Below are positions 46,404 to 60,500 of a stretch of 64,000 nucleotides of DNA, one piece after another. The stretch is from Lytechinus pictus (taxonomy: Eukaryota; Echinodermata; Echinoidea; Temnopleuroida; Toxopneustidae), in assembly GCF_037042905.1 (NCBI RefSeq), contig NC_087258.1, forward strand, positions 3,549,001 through 3,613,000, in the 5' to 3' direction. The position numbers were made by a program, and so were the translations under genes. How positions within the stretch are numbered: position 1 is the first letter of the stretch; each line of letters begins with the position of its first letter. The notes beneath the pieces are model-generated. The model saw nothing but the letters and a program-made list of their open reading frames with translations, was not told where the DNA came from and did no database searches.

Positions 46404-47226
46404 TTTTCCTTAATTTCAATTAAAATTACATGGTGAAGTTAGCCTGTAATAGGTGAATAAGCAGAATAATTACAAAAATTGCTAATGCTAAGTTAGGGTG
46501 ATCTTATCAATACGATTATGAATACTATTCTTAGTAATTCTTATCGCTTTATTTCAAACCAATTGCATTCTTTAGAAATGTTATAAGTATGTACTTGCAT
46601 GTATATAATGTTTTTCCTTCCCAAACTTCATATAGAAACACACCTCATTACAATCTCCATTTTCATCATATTTATTGTCACAATACACCTGCGCAGCTAT
46701 ATGGAATTGAAAAATACACGTTTCTTGACTGAATTGAGGATAATGGACCTTTTAAGATACTAAACTTAAGGCACTAAACCTCAGTCACACAAATAAGACA
46801 GATTCCAAACCACCCGATGTCATGTCATTGGTAATAGCGTAATAGCTTTGATCGGTATGGAGTCGGTTTAGCCAGTGTGACATCAACATAATTGACTGAA
46901 TGAACCCGAGGAACCGTTCTGTGGATACGGTCATAGCTTTAGAAAAATAAGCTTTAAGCGCTGTTGGTGATAACGACATTAGTAACGTTGCGTTGTTGTA
47001 AGGGCATTGGTGACTGCACTGCATATTTATTTTACTTAATGTGTTAAATTTCGATGTCTACAGTAGATATGAATTTAAAATCATTGGTCAGTAATAAAGT
47101 GAAAAACATACAGTATTGATTGGATCACCCTAACTTAGCATTAGCAATATTGTAATTAAGCACATTCTGCTTATCCACCTATTATAGGTTAATTTCACCA
47201 TGTAAGTTTAATTGAAATTAAGGAAC
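46404..47226. mobile_element. ~820-bp element with ~110-bp inverted ends
   Basis: Left arm 46404-46512 ('ttcaattaaaattacatggt' ... 'gctaatgctaagttagggtg') is matched inverted by 47114-47226. The interior has a 79-codon minus-strand frame without motif. Non-autonomous TIR element. It follows the LINE tail by only about 60 bp. Confidence 0.75.
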
Positions 47227-48166
47227 AAATTTAAGAGCATGATTCCAAAAGGGGCTAAATCCACTTTTGACCAAAATTGAGTTTTTGATATGAATATATG
47301 TATCTTTGTCCTGGAATCAAATGCACCATATCGCATTTGATTTTTTAAACACATAATACAAATTTATGGATTCAAATTTGGATTTACATGTTGTGGATAC
47401 ATGTTCACACCATCTCTGCGAATTTTGATGGATTTTTTTTTTGATTTAGCGCTTTTGGGAATAAAAAAAGCGAAAAGTCAGCGTCCTATCAAAAGATGAT
47501 TTTTTTTTTAAATTTAAATGAATAAACATCAGATATAATGTAAAATGTACTCTGCTAGCTATATTTATGCCTTTCGTGTTAAATTGTCAATACTAAAGAT
47601 GTTTAAATTGGAAAAAATGGACATTCAACAAAGGTTTTATTCCAAAAGGAGCTATATCCATAAAAAGTTGAATTTCCAAAAAAATCTTTAAAATTGATAT
47701 TGAATGATAGATTTAAAAAGAAAACATGTTTTAATTCATTTTTTAAGATAGAACTGTCATATATATCACAATAAAACAGCATGGATAAAGGAAAAGGTGA
47801 ATTGAACGACCTTGATTTGCAGGAAAACGCCAATAGTTGATTTAGCTCCTTTCGGAATAAAACTCTTCAAAATACATAAATGAAGACTGTTATGATTATT
47901 CATTACACTACGTCATGTAAAACTCTGCATTCAATGGGAGGGATGCAATTTATGTTGATGCTATAGTTTTTATTCTTTTGAAGCACATGCATGATTTCTA
48001 TAACGTAAAAAAATCAAACGATGATTATAGGACATTGTTGGTCACTCTATGCGCAATCACAAATTCCCTTGATCCATTCTCATTAACATTTTTCGTACTA
48101 ATTGGCATCGGCGTCATCATCATCGTCGTCATCATCATCATCTTTATCATATTTCATTTTTCACAG
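47227..48166. other. Non-coding, upstream of the receptor gene
   Basis: AT-rich; no TATA-initiator pair is convincing. The end, 'catttttcacag' at 48155-48166, reads as a splice acceptor directly before the ATG, so the true promoter and 5' UTR exon may lie further upstream. A short ATC tract is at about 48112-48145. Confidence 0.4.
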
Positions 48167-48248
48167 ATGGCAGGGAGTTTGAGATGGAAATGTGGTCTGA
48201 TATTCAACTTTATCCTTCTGGCATCTGAACTTTCTAGAGCTGATGCAG
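48167..48248 (+). CDS. Receptor exon 1: signal peptide
   Basis: Encodes MAGSLRWKCGLIFNFILLAS followed by ELSRADA, with a basic N-region, hydrophobic core and small residues before cleavage. It ends in phase 1 at GCAG|gtaaag. The ATG follows a splice-acceptor-like 'ttttcacag', so a non-coding exon probably precedes it. An in-frame ATG at 47978 exists but would add a low-complexity Ile/Val stretch and is not chosen. Confidence 0.8.
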
Positions 48249-48473
48249 GTAAAGTGAACATTATTTTGTAATCACACTATCGGGTAAATCATAAAATTTC
48301 ATTCAATGTATTTTTATAATATTTAACGCCAGGAGTAACACATCCACAAGAAGAAGAAGAAGGAGGAGAAGATGTACTAGTAGTACCTACAACAACTGTA
48401 GTGGCAGTAGTGGCAGTAGTAGTAGTGGCAGTAGTAGTAGTAGTAGTAGTAATAGTAGTAGTAGTAGTAGTAT

Positions 48474-48531
<58 letters not shown>

Positions 48532-51500
48532 TGAAGACACATCGGCGATGATGTAAGTAACGGTTATGGTGATATAATGCTTTTATATAACCTCCATAAC
48601 TTTATACAAGAATCACACACGCTCTTTCCAGGATGTGATTCCTATAATCATGATTCCCAAGTTCGTTGGTTATATTTTTGGAGAGCTATAATGAGGTCAT
48701 GTTTGGGAAGTCACACAAAACTGCCTCCTACAAAATTATGCCTCCCAAGAGACAATTGCCTTCTTATTATTCTACTACACTCGGGGGGTAATACGAACTC
48801 GAAGACAATCAAGACGTAATTTTCTGTCTAGCATTCAAAGTATTCACGTGATATTGATATTTAGGTGATATGCAGTTTTCATGTTTAACTGATTGATTTA
48901 AATTAACCCTTTCAATAATAATACAAAGGATTCATGTTATATCATTAATTACCAGGTGATATGCATATTTTATGTTCAAATGATTGCTTTAAATTAACCC
49001 TTTAAAAATAATACTAAACACATTAATCCACAAAAGATAAAATGGGAAATTTCTTTAAAATATTTCTTTTTAAATCTGCTTAAAGCCTTTCCAATAATTA
49101 ATATCTTAGCATGTGCTTTTTACCATGCTTAACAAGCTTAAAAGTTTAGACAGTTTTCTCGTCCAGTAAAACAGCAAAAAAATTAAAATCATTTTCACAC
49201 TGATAACCACTTTAAATTCGTCCGTAGATATTTCCCACACATTTTCTAGAACGTGCATAAAACGCTTTCAAAATATTGTTTGTTCTGCCGATGAATTGGT
49301 GAAACATTCCATTGACAATCGCAAATATCCACACAATTATAATTATCATATTAAATAAAGTATATAATAATTAAATTGCATACAGGTAAACATTCGGGAC
49401 ATTCATCGCGGTTAAAATCTTGATTTTTTAATTTTTTTTATTTTGTGTGTGTTTTCTTCTTTTTTTTTAGATAGAAAATAATCTTGCATATTGCCAATTG
49501 CGTTTTGTGTACAGAATACGCATGATGTAAATTGAACATTAAGTAGTGCTATTGCGGAAGCAGGTTTTTTGCATTAAATACTGAGGTTTATGCTCACAAA
49601 ATAATATAAAAATAGTAATACATTGTCACTAGGTTGGGACAGTGTTTTTTTGTTGTGCAATCCGGACCCGTGTTCGATTCTCACTTTAGTACGGTAGCGC
49701 ACTTCGATAAGGCATTTATCCTCAATAGTCACTAACAGGTCCCTCGGAGAGGACCTTAACCCCTCGGTCCTCTGGTTGCTTGTTACAAGCAACCATGCCT
49801 TCTTGGCAATCAACTTAAACAAAACATGATCAAAAACAGTTGTGACGGATGTATCAGACTGATATGACATTTTAGTCAACAGGGCCCACGAACATATTGT
49901 TAAGATTGAATCTTTTTTTACTGATTCTCCCCCTTCTTCAGAGAACAATACATGTAACTGCCAAGAAGGGTACATGTGCCATGGAGTTACTCCCTTGTGC
50001 TTGTCCGAGGAACAGGTTTGTGATGGGAAGGTACAATGCCCCTATGGTGACGATGAGTTTTTCTGCAGTAAGTTAATCCCTTTATTTCGCATAATAGTCC
50101 TATTTTATATGTGTTGGATGGTGATGGTATTGACTAAGACAATGAGGATGATGATGATGTTGATGGTAATGATGATAGTGTTTTCGGTAATCATGGTGAT
50201 GGCACCGGTGATATCAATGGTGACGGTTGAGCTAACAGTCACGACGACGACGCTGATGATAATAATGGTGATGATGATGATGATGATTGTGATGGAAATG
50301 ATGGCAATTAATGTGATGATTCTGATCGTTCTTCTTCCTTTTCTTCTTTTCTCCATCATCTTCTATCTTCTATCATCTTATTATTATTATTATTCATCTT
50401 CTTTTTCTTCCTCCTTTTCTTCTTCTTCATCTTCTCCTCCTTCTTCTTCTTCTTCTCGTTTTTTTTCTTCTTCTTCTTCTTCATAAATCTTCTTCTTCTT
50501 CTTTGTCATCTTCATTTTCTTCCTCCGATTATGATTATGAGAATGACGATAACTATAATTATAGCTTAAAGTGATTGGTTAACATTGGTTTGACTTTTTA
50601 AAAATCTGAGCTAGAAGGTCACACTTGTCACCTGTGTCTGTGATATGTTACAAAAATGAAGCCCAGAAAAAATTGCCATCGAAAATAATTATTTAGTGCT
50701 TCAAAAATTGAAATATAAAGTGACCGAAAACACCATCTTAATTTCATCCCATACACTTATGTGTACTAATTAGGCGTCTATAAGACGCCTATTTACAAAA
50801 TCGGGGTTTGCCTTGTAGTTTTAGCTTTTCATTCTCAATAATGGTTGTTTTCAGGATTTCTTAGTTCTAATACATGCACTTGTACACATGTTTCATCTTG
50901 GTTTGATAATTTTTTTAATCGGCTGCTCACAAAGTTAAACTTTTAATGATGAAAATGGTAATTAAATGGATTATGATGATGATGATGATGATATAAGTGA
51001 AGACAATTCCAATAAATTTGATGATTCTGATTATAACAATGATGACGATGATGACGAAAACAGCAATGATAACGACTATTACGATGATGAATATAACGAT
51101 GGTGATAATTATGTCATTGTGTAAGGTATTTGATCTAGAAGATTACCTAAAACGTTGTTTTAAAGCTAAAGCTTATTAAAACCGCCGATATTATAAATAT
51201 CATCTCATCTGTAATCAGTGGTAGATGTTAAGTTATAAGTCTGTGAAAATAGACATATATAGTACAAAATATTGCCTGATTGTTCATTCTAATATCCAAT
51301 TGAAAATTTAATTGATTTATGCTCATAGGTTTACTACGTTGTCTTAAATCTAACGTTTATTCATTGGGAGTTGTTTCGACAGACTTTTTCTTCATTGTAA
51401 TCAACGGTAGATATGAAGTAATTACGTTTGGTTTGACAATTAACATGATAAATCATATGAAACCGAAATCATGTAGATAAAGATACCTCATATTTAATCT

Positions 51501-54500
51501 ACATCCGATTGAAATATTGATTGGATTCACATTATATTTTATACTTTCTTGCTGAGCATTATACTGTTCTAAAGGTTTTTCAGTATTTGCATGGTTTAAT
51601 GTTAGATCCAAAGCACCGGAAGGCCCTATCACCAGTTTAGGTGAGATGAGTGGCTTTTTTTGTCTAAACGACATTGTGTTTGTAAAAATCATCTAACATC
51701 TGCAACTGTACCATTTGTTAGGAAACTCCATCTCCGCCATTACACACTCATGATGCCCATGTTGAATGATGTCTCTTCCACCCTCAGGTGTGGATTACTC
51801 CCGCCCGTGCCGGGGTGAGCCGCGGGTCTGTCCCGCACATCCGTCATCATGCGTCGACCCGCCAGCCATTTGTGACGGGTTTTCAGACTGCCCATCAGGG
51901 GACGACGAGGTTGCTTGCAGTAAGTGAAGTTGGTGTAGTTGTTACATAAGAGAATCAAAACAACACAATGTATGTGATGAAAGAAAGATATGTTCCGAGG
52001 AAACAATATTTCTCAATTCTCATATAGGCATGATATAGGGGGATTCAGCATTGCGCTTTGAAAATTTGTTTTGGGAATTGCATGTGTAATAATAATAATA
52101 CATAACGTTTATAAGGCGCTTAATACTGGTGTTTCTATAAGCGCATTGTGTTCTGTTTATGGTTTATACTTGGGATTAAAATGTGGCAGGGGAAAATGAC
52201 ACAGCTAATGTAACTATACTAATAATCAAAAATCAAAACTGGTGTGCACCTCACTGAACTGGAAATACGTATTTCCAGTTCAGTGGTGCACCTCCAATTG
52301 ACCGACCCACAAATGTGAATAATCTCTTAAACAGGTTTTGAGTAGGGTTTTAAACTGATTCACATACTTGGCATTATGGTTATAATAATTTATGTGACAT
52401 TTTCTTGTAGTTCATCACCGCCCCATCCCACCCCCCTTTCACTCCCATCCTCCACCCCGTTAACCATAATGGATTCGCCCCCGGCTTCTCTTACATGCTT
52501 TAAAACAAGAATATTGGACATGTTGGATAGGGCTCATCCAAATATTTTTCCACCAATTTTTTTTATTTAGGCCTGTTTAATTTCTGAGGTTTGATATCGA
52601 TGAAATGTTTAGCAAGTATTTCTTTAGACATAGTACGAGCCACGTCCATATTTTGTAAGGAAGTTTAACCCCCTTTTTTATTTCACAGCTAAGTCACATT
52701 TAAAAAATATATTTTAATGCCACTACTGAGGGACTATAAAGTGCATCTTCGCAGTTCATATCAGGGGCCCGTCTTACAAAGAGTTGCGATTGATCCGATC
52801 AATCGCAACTATCGAAAGTCATCATATAAAATGCATGCTTTTTTAATCCAGATAGATGGACTTTATATGTTGTGATGTGCTTTTTATAATGTTGTATCTT
52901 TCTTATTTTCTTCTTCTTTCCTGTCCTGTCTTATGCCATATAGATGTATTTTTAGTATTATGTATGTATTATGTATTACGTACTATGTGCGCTTATGAAT
53001 GTTATTGTGGGCCATCCAAACAAGCCTGATGAGCTTTCATTTGGTCCACTACTATTTTAAAATGTATTTGTGTATCGCTTTGTATATATTTTAATTTTGT
53101 GGAAATAAATGAAGTGAAAAAAAATGAATGTATATCCATGAAATCATTGATTTCTTGACAATTTGGGGTGTTCTCCTTTGTTTACAAAACACATTCTGCA
53201 AATTTCCTGTAGAAAAAATTATGACACTGATGGATTTCCATGGAGTTACGATTGATTGGATCAATCGTAACTCTTTGTAAGACGGGGACCAGAACGAGGC
53301 CAAGGTAACTAAGCCAAAATAGACAACAATAATGTTCACAATGTGTTCCCATAGCCAACATTCTTTGACCATGCAAGGGATGCAGTGAATATACTGGAAT
53401 TTAAGAGTTCGAAGATGGTTTGACTATTTGACACCGTGGACTGAACAAACCACATGACCCCAGTATGTACATCTTGTTTTCATAATTAGAGGTAACTCTA
53501 TGGTCATGTACAGGCTTAATCAATGTGGCATAAACGCCGTTTTTAATGCTTTATTTCTGAAATAAATTCACCTCGAATTTCCATGAATAAAAGTAATTAA
53601 TACCTGCTTTCACCCCTGTAATATGCTTATCATATATATCGAATACATTGAAATAATTAGACGGAATTCATCTCTGGATTCGTATCGTGCACTTTTAAGT
53701 ATTAAATTGATTGTATGCCAAAATGAAAACGCATAGAAATTGGTAATAACGTGAGTAATAGATTATGCAAATACCGCCAAACACGGCCCATATTAATCTT
53801 TTCGAATTAGAAATTGCTTTTCTGTTCCGTGATAATATGAACAAAATCATCTGGATTTCATCATTGGTATTCCAATTCGTTTGTTCAATTACAACCATGG
53901 CGACCGCGATAGTGATTCGGTAATATTTCATTTACTTGAATAACTGCGCACCAAATTTCAGATGATATCTTCAACATCATTAATGATTAAACACCAGACA
54001 TTGTGCATTCTAGCACCAGTGTTGTGAATTGTGTGTCGTTGGTGGTGTCAATAGTGCTAAACTCTAACAATATCATGAATAGATAATACTTGCAAAAATT
54101 CAACCAAACTTTTTGTAGTTTTGTTTTCTAAGCTGTAATATAAAATGGGAAATAACGACATTAATATTATTGATTATCTAACACCGTGAATTATTTGTGA
54201 ATCCTAGCAAGAATCCTAACTTTCAGATAAAGTGTTGTGGCTGATACAAGTTTTACCAAACACCAATACCAACACCAACGGATATCCTTTAAGTTTAGTT
54301 CGCCACCCCACCGACATAGTTTGGCCTTAATCTACTGCCTGGCTAAACCTGGCTTTTACTACAGGTATTCCTGCAATTAATGATGATGCAATAATTGCCA
54401 CTGACAGCTCCCAAACTACCATGACAACAGGTTATAATTATTCTGGCATGACCTATGGACGTTCATTCTGTAAAGCAAAGACCACTACCCACTAGGCACC

Positions 54501-57500
54501 AGCCGCCAATGAAAATGTATGGACGGTTTCGCTGGTGATGCGAGCTCCTGAATCAGTTATTATTCTGGTCATATCCCTAATAATTCGGGCGTGCCTCAAG
54601 CCAATTTGGTTGCGCAGTGTTTCACCAATACCCATGTTGGTCAGTCGGGCAATTGGTAAAACGTCAAGGAACATGTCACTGTCCATTGATAAATTAAAGT
54701 CCTTGGCTGATTCAGCTCGGTTTTAAGATCCAGACAACACGACCGGAAGAGTGAGCTAATATGCACAGATTTATTGGGGGAGGCAGGCTAGGGAATGGTG
54801 GTGGAATTATTAGAATTTCTCCGAAATTTCTTTCCCTCTATTAAAGTCAATATCTGGTCAGGGGAAAAAAACCTTTCATTTAAACAGTGACCCTCTTCTC
54901 CTTACTGCAAGTCATACTTATAAGCGTTAACTTCTCTATCTGACGATCATTAAATCACGTTAAATTATACGGATAATAGAAAAATTATTGTAAAGAAACT
55001 CTACTGCGAGTTCAGTCTCATTCAGGTGTTACTCCTAACTTTGATTCAGAGAATATTTCGTCATATTGACTCGAGGCGCATATTGGTGAAGTTAACCCAT
55101 GACTCGGGAGCTTTTCACAAAACCACCTAATTTCTTCAGCATTTGCATGACCATGGATGATGACAAAAAACTATGATTAATTTATATATAGCTCTAGGTG
55201 GTTGCTTCCTCGCACACACGTATATAAACCGCAATTAATCTTTGTATTGTGTTTGCCAAAGGGTTCATTTTGAGCCGTATCTCCATTTTTACTTTTTATG
55301 GCGCGAATACGAAACGGGGGGGGGGGGCTAAACTAGGCGGCATCTAAAAAAATGCCTTATAACTCCAATGCCCTATATAATGTTTTGATATGGTTTTATG
55401 GGATGTGGGTGCGTGGTCGCGGGGATGTGCGCGTGTGTGTGGGGGTGCATGTGTGTGTTTGGATGTGGGCGGTTATCTCTGTATATGTTATCGGTTTTAG
55501 GTTCTTTTGTTGTTTAATTGTTTTCTGTTCCCTTTCCCTTTTTCCTTATTAGATGCAACTTCGTGTCCATTGGATTGTGAGTGCCATTTTCTCTCGGTGC
55601 GATGTAAAAAGGTGACATGGAATGCGGTTCAAGCTCATATGATACCAGAAGATACGAGAAAATTGTGAGGATAATAATATTTTAAATCAAGGATTATCAT
55701 TTACTAAATCAAAGCCTACGTTTCCCTTACCAATCCGTTTTATTCAATTCCACTTTACCACAGATAATATTTCAATGTTTTTTGTTATCATTCTCATGAA
55801 TAATTTTTGTTGTGATTATTGAATATTGATATTGTAAATACCGTACTTTGTATCCTTCTTTGTAAAAGATTTCGCAATTCAACCTTTGACTGCTATGACT
55901 TTGGTGATAAACCATGACAGTTATTTAATTGATTGAATTGTTATTCAGTTTGTGCAGCGAAATATTTGAATAATCAATATTTTGAATTTTTTGTTTTATT
56001 TACCCAGTGTAGCAATTTCAGTTCATCTGTTTTCCATGATGTTATAATTTAAAAGTAGTATTTGTAGCATGCAATTAGTTTATGTACAACCAAATAGATT
56101 TTTTTATCAAAACATGAAATGAATGAAAATAATTTTTCAACAAGGTAAAAAAACAAGGTTAAAAGACATGAGAATACAAACTCCCAAGAAACTTATATTA
56201 TCGTTCTGTTGAAGTTTTTCTCTCCGTAATATTAAAAAATATATATCATATAAAATTAAAAATCGAAAGTATAAAAGTAAAGTGAAATAACGTCTAGTTG
56301 TCCGTTTTTAGCTGCAACTACATTGTTTTTCTTGGCCTTCGATGGGGCCAGTACATTGTAAAACATATCAGTACAACAAAATATTTAAAAGATCTATAAT
56401 GCATTTGATATACAACGAATAACAAAACAAAACAAACAAAAACATTAAAAAATTGAAAAATAAGAGGTACAACGTAAAAAATGTAGTATTTCGGTCACGT
56501 GGTTAACGTGGGAATTTGACGCAAATCACCGGGAAATTTATTTCATTTGAAGAAGCTCTATACATTAATGTTCTTTGATAATTATAACGTTCAAAGTTCA
56601 TATAAAAATACTGTAAATATGGATCGTAAGCAATTATAATGTTTAATTTTCGTTGTTTCAGATGGGTTGAGAAGTCTAGTGAACAGAAAATGAACGAAAC
56701 TGAAGGATTGGATCTGGTCAGCTTGGTCAATCTCAATTTCTCTCGACTCAACAACCTGAACATGCTGTAAGAAAGTGCTCTCAATATCAATATTCAGGGT
56801 TTTACAAGTTGTATATTTGGAAATTGTCATAAACTTGCTGTCTTCTCCATATTCTTAACTCTCGGGATAAAGGAGACACATAAATGTATGATTTTCTTAA
56901 GTAATGATATTTCATAGCGTTGGCGAGGAAGGTCAATCTTGAACCCGCGACCTGAATTTAACAATATTTTAAGGATGGTTTAAGAAGGAATACCACCGAG
57001 CTGCATGGTTGCATTGAAAACAAAAATGTTTTCATTCATAAAACGATATTAAACTGACAATGAGTACGCTCACTGTTACGATATCAGTATGGATATCTAA
57101 GCACTTCATACACCTACCACAACATGGATACCATGCCTGTTGATTGACCTGCCTGGCCTGTATAATAAACCTGTATATTCGTTCACTACCAAAGTCTCCA
57201 CCAGAGTCCTTTGTATTGGATCACTCACTAGAGAATATACATTAGTATGCATATACTAGCATCAATATATTGATTAACATATTTTTTTGTGGACATATTA
57301 AAGCTAGATTAAGAGGTTATAATGATTTGTCCAAATTAATGTGAGTCTTTTTTATAAGAATGATCAAACTACAAAATATATAATATTTTAATTTCAATGT
57401 ACGAGGTAGGGCAAGGTATTTTGCACGTACATCGTATAAACGGGGATATAGGCTATGGATTTTATCACTTTCATTGTAGATTAATGTTGTTTTTTTGCAG

Positions 57501-60500
57501 GACAATACGATCTTTTCCTTTTACGGTGATGAGACCTGGCACATTCGCTGAACTTCGGTTCCTTGTATTCATGTAAGTGTTGTAGTGAAAGAACATGATA
57601 CAAATGATAATAATATTCGGCTTGTATGATAAAGTTTGATACGTCAAAACAAAACTTCTGAGCTCTTTTAAAGATACGCTAATACCCGGGCATCGGATGG
57701 CTTACACTCATACTCTCTGGGGAATATTCCAGCAATGAAAATGTCTTCCACAAATAATTGCCTCTTTCATATTTCCAAAGCGTATCTAAATCATTGCTAT
57801 GGGGTACACGTTGAAGAAGATGGGGGATAGTGGACTACCTTCATAAACTCCTCTTCCTCTGTTCCGAGCTTCTTTATGCTCTTATTACACTACCCTTGGT
57901 GCAAATTATTTGTGCGCTGCCTATTTTAACTATCTCCCCTATTCCAACTGTGTCATACTATACACGGGTTTATTAAAGACGATTTCAAATAGTTTCCCTT
58001 GTTTGTTTGTTTGTTTGTTTGGGTTTTTTACCTCTTTTCTATTTTACTTTCTTTCAGTGACCTGATGAAAAATAAGATATCTAGACTTCAAGCAGATACA
58101 TTTAAAGGTCTGAAACGTTTAAAGGAAATGTAAGTATTAGATAATTAAAATGCAATTATTATTCAACTGTTATGTACTTTTAACACCTCTGAAGATATAA
58201 GTGCTTTGATGGACCTATGAAGAAAAATGAAACATTGCCAAGAAAAGGGCGCTTGATCTAACAAATTCGGAAACAGTATAGTTCTCACTAAGAATCAGTG
58301 ATGTAATACGGTCACTTAACTTTTGTAAAATATTAATTTACAGATAATATCTCAGTATTTCACATTGTCCATCATTAACCAAAGCTTTAAACGGACATTA
58401 GAGACCAAGATTTATAATGTTGAAGTTTTCATCACGCTTATGATAAGAAAAGGTTTAATTTGGGTGTATCTTATCTTATGAATACATACATGATGTTAAT
58501 CCAATATATTATATGAACATAATTATGTTATTATGAAAAAAATGTGTTTTATCACAATTTTCATACATTTTTTCATACATTATTCGTAGGGTACATTGTT
58601 TCACTATGTTCTCTTCATTTTCGCTTCCCCCTCCCTCCCCTCCATCCAATTCTATCTCTCTGTTGACCTCTCCCTGTCTGTTTCTGTCTTTCTCCCCCCC
58701 CCCTCTCTCTCTTTTCTATCTTCTCTCTCTCTTTCTCTCACACACACTCTTTCAAACTCCATCCTCCTCCTTCTCTCTCTCTCTCTCTGATCTCCCTCTC
58801 TATCTCTCTCTTCTCAGGTACATATTCATGAATGGACTTCAGGCGATAGAACCTGGGGCATTCAGAGGTCTCGAATCACTGAAAATTATGTAAGTCCTAT
58901 CTTTTTAACCTCTTAGAAAATATGAATTGTTTAAGTACACAAGGAAAAACTTTACAATAGCACCATTAACTGTAGAATGGAATGGAAAGTCCTAGTAATG
59001 GCCCAAAAATGTGGTTTAATTATTGGTAGCTAAATGTGACATCAATCCAGTGGCGGACTGTGACCCGGAGGAGACAAAGCATTGGATTTGGAGGGGCACA
59101 ACATTGTTCACAAAGAATACAGTGCCCCTCCAATCATTTGTCTCCTTCGGGTCACGGTCCGCCACTGCATCAATCCCTATACATTTTTCTTTCATTTGGC
59201 ATTTGAATAAAATAAGAATGAAATGGCAAAGACAAGGGTTTTTTTTTTTTTTTTTACCATGAGATATGAGAAGGGTCGGAGAAAACACCAGAAGCATTAC
59301 AGTGTAAACAAATTCTTGACACCTTTAGCTTTTTTTAGTCCAGACTTAGTCCATGGTTTTGGTTAAATTTGGGTTCAGAATTCAGGCCATCTTATGATAT
59401 GTATTGAATTCTTAATTGGGCATGCTAAAATTTATAAATAAAATTGTACTTTGTTGGCCCGAAGAGACCGCTTTGTTTTCAAATTTAGATTCAGTTGTCA
59501 TTAAGACCCCCAACGGTTCACTTTGGCGTACGAGGTGACCTTCAGACAGTACTTTCTCGGTCAAATCACCAAGTCAAAAAGGATGAGCGTTGGCTGATTG
59601 GGGGCATTGTCCGAAATTGCCTTCATTTTTCAATAGGATATTACGTGAGCGAATCGTGTTGTAAATGGTTGTGGGCGCGTTATTAAAGGCCGTTATTACA
59701 GTTTAATTTGATAATAACGTTTCAGAACAAGATGCTAGGCCACGAATCCTACCTGTAAGGATATACCGAATTATTTTATATAATTTAATTATTTCCTGAC
59801 CTTTCATTGGTGATAGGTTGTTTGAAACATATACGCATTTGTTAGTTCATTTATCTATGCATTTGTTAATTAATTCATCAAGCCCCCTATTTGTTTTATA
59901 GTTCATTCGATTTTATTCCATTTATTCACCACTCGATATCTTTATCATATACTAGTACAGTGTATCAATGGGATCTGTTTTTGTCAATATATTTCAGTGG
60001 TAAAAACCTTTTAGTCAAATATTTCTACACAGCAAAAACTGCGGTGTTAACCGGTGTACATAGAGGACCACACCAGTTATTTTACACCGGTGTTAAATTG
60101 ACAGTGTTAGTTTAGCACCTATAGGTGTTATTGCAACACCTTTGGTTGTTACATGTACACTCTTTGGTGTTATATTCAATCTCTAGGATGTAATTTTAAT
60201 ACCAGAGGGTGTGGTCCTCTATTAACACCCACTGGTGTCAGTTTTAACACCACAGTTTTTACAGTGTAGTTTGATAGTTTTTGTCTCACCTGCATAGCAG
60301 AGCGAGACTATAGGCGCCGCTTTTCCGACGGCGACGGCGACGGCGGCGGCGGCGTCAACACCAAATCTTAACCTGAGGTTAAGTTTTTGAAATGACAGCA
60401 TAACTTAGAAAGTATATGGACCTAGTTCATGAAACTTGGCCATAAGGTTAATCAAGTATTACTGAACATCCTGCCTGAGTTTCATGTCACATGACCAAGG

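Noticed and set aside
48289-48540. Poly-threonine frame on the minus strand
   Set aside because: A by-product of the TAG trinucleotide repeat.
49974-50486. 170-codon frame continuing past the LDLa exon
   Set aside because: After the donor at 50068 it reads through GAT/TTC microsatellites; only the first part is coding.
59990-60110. Acceptor-like 'caatatatttcag' with open frame to 60115 between receptor exons 8 and 9
   Set aside because: The translation has no LRR pattern, runs into a MITE, and exons 8 and 9 already join in phase.
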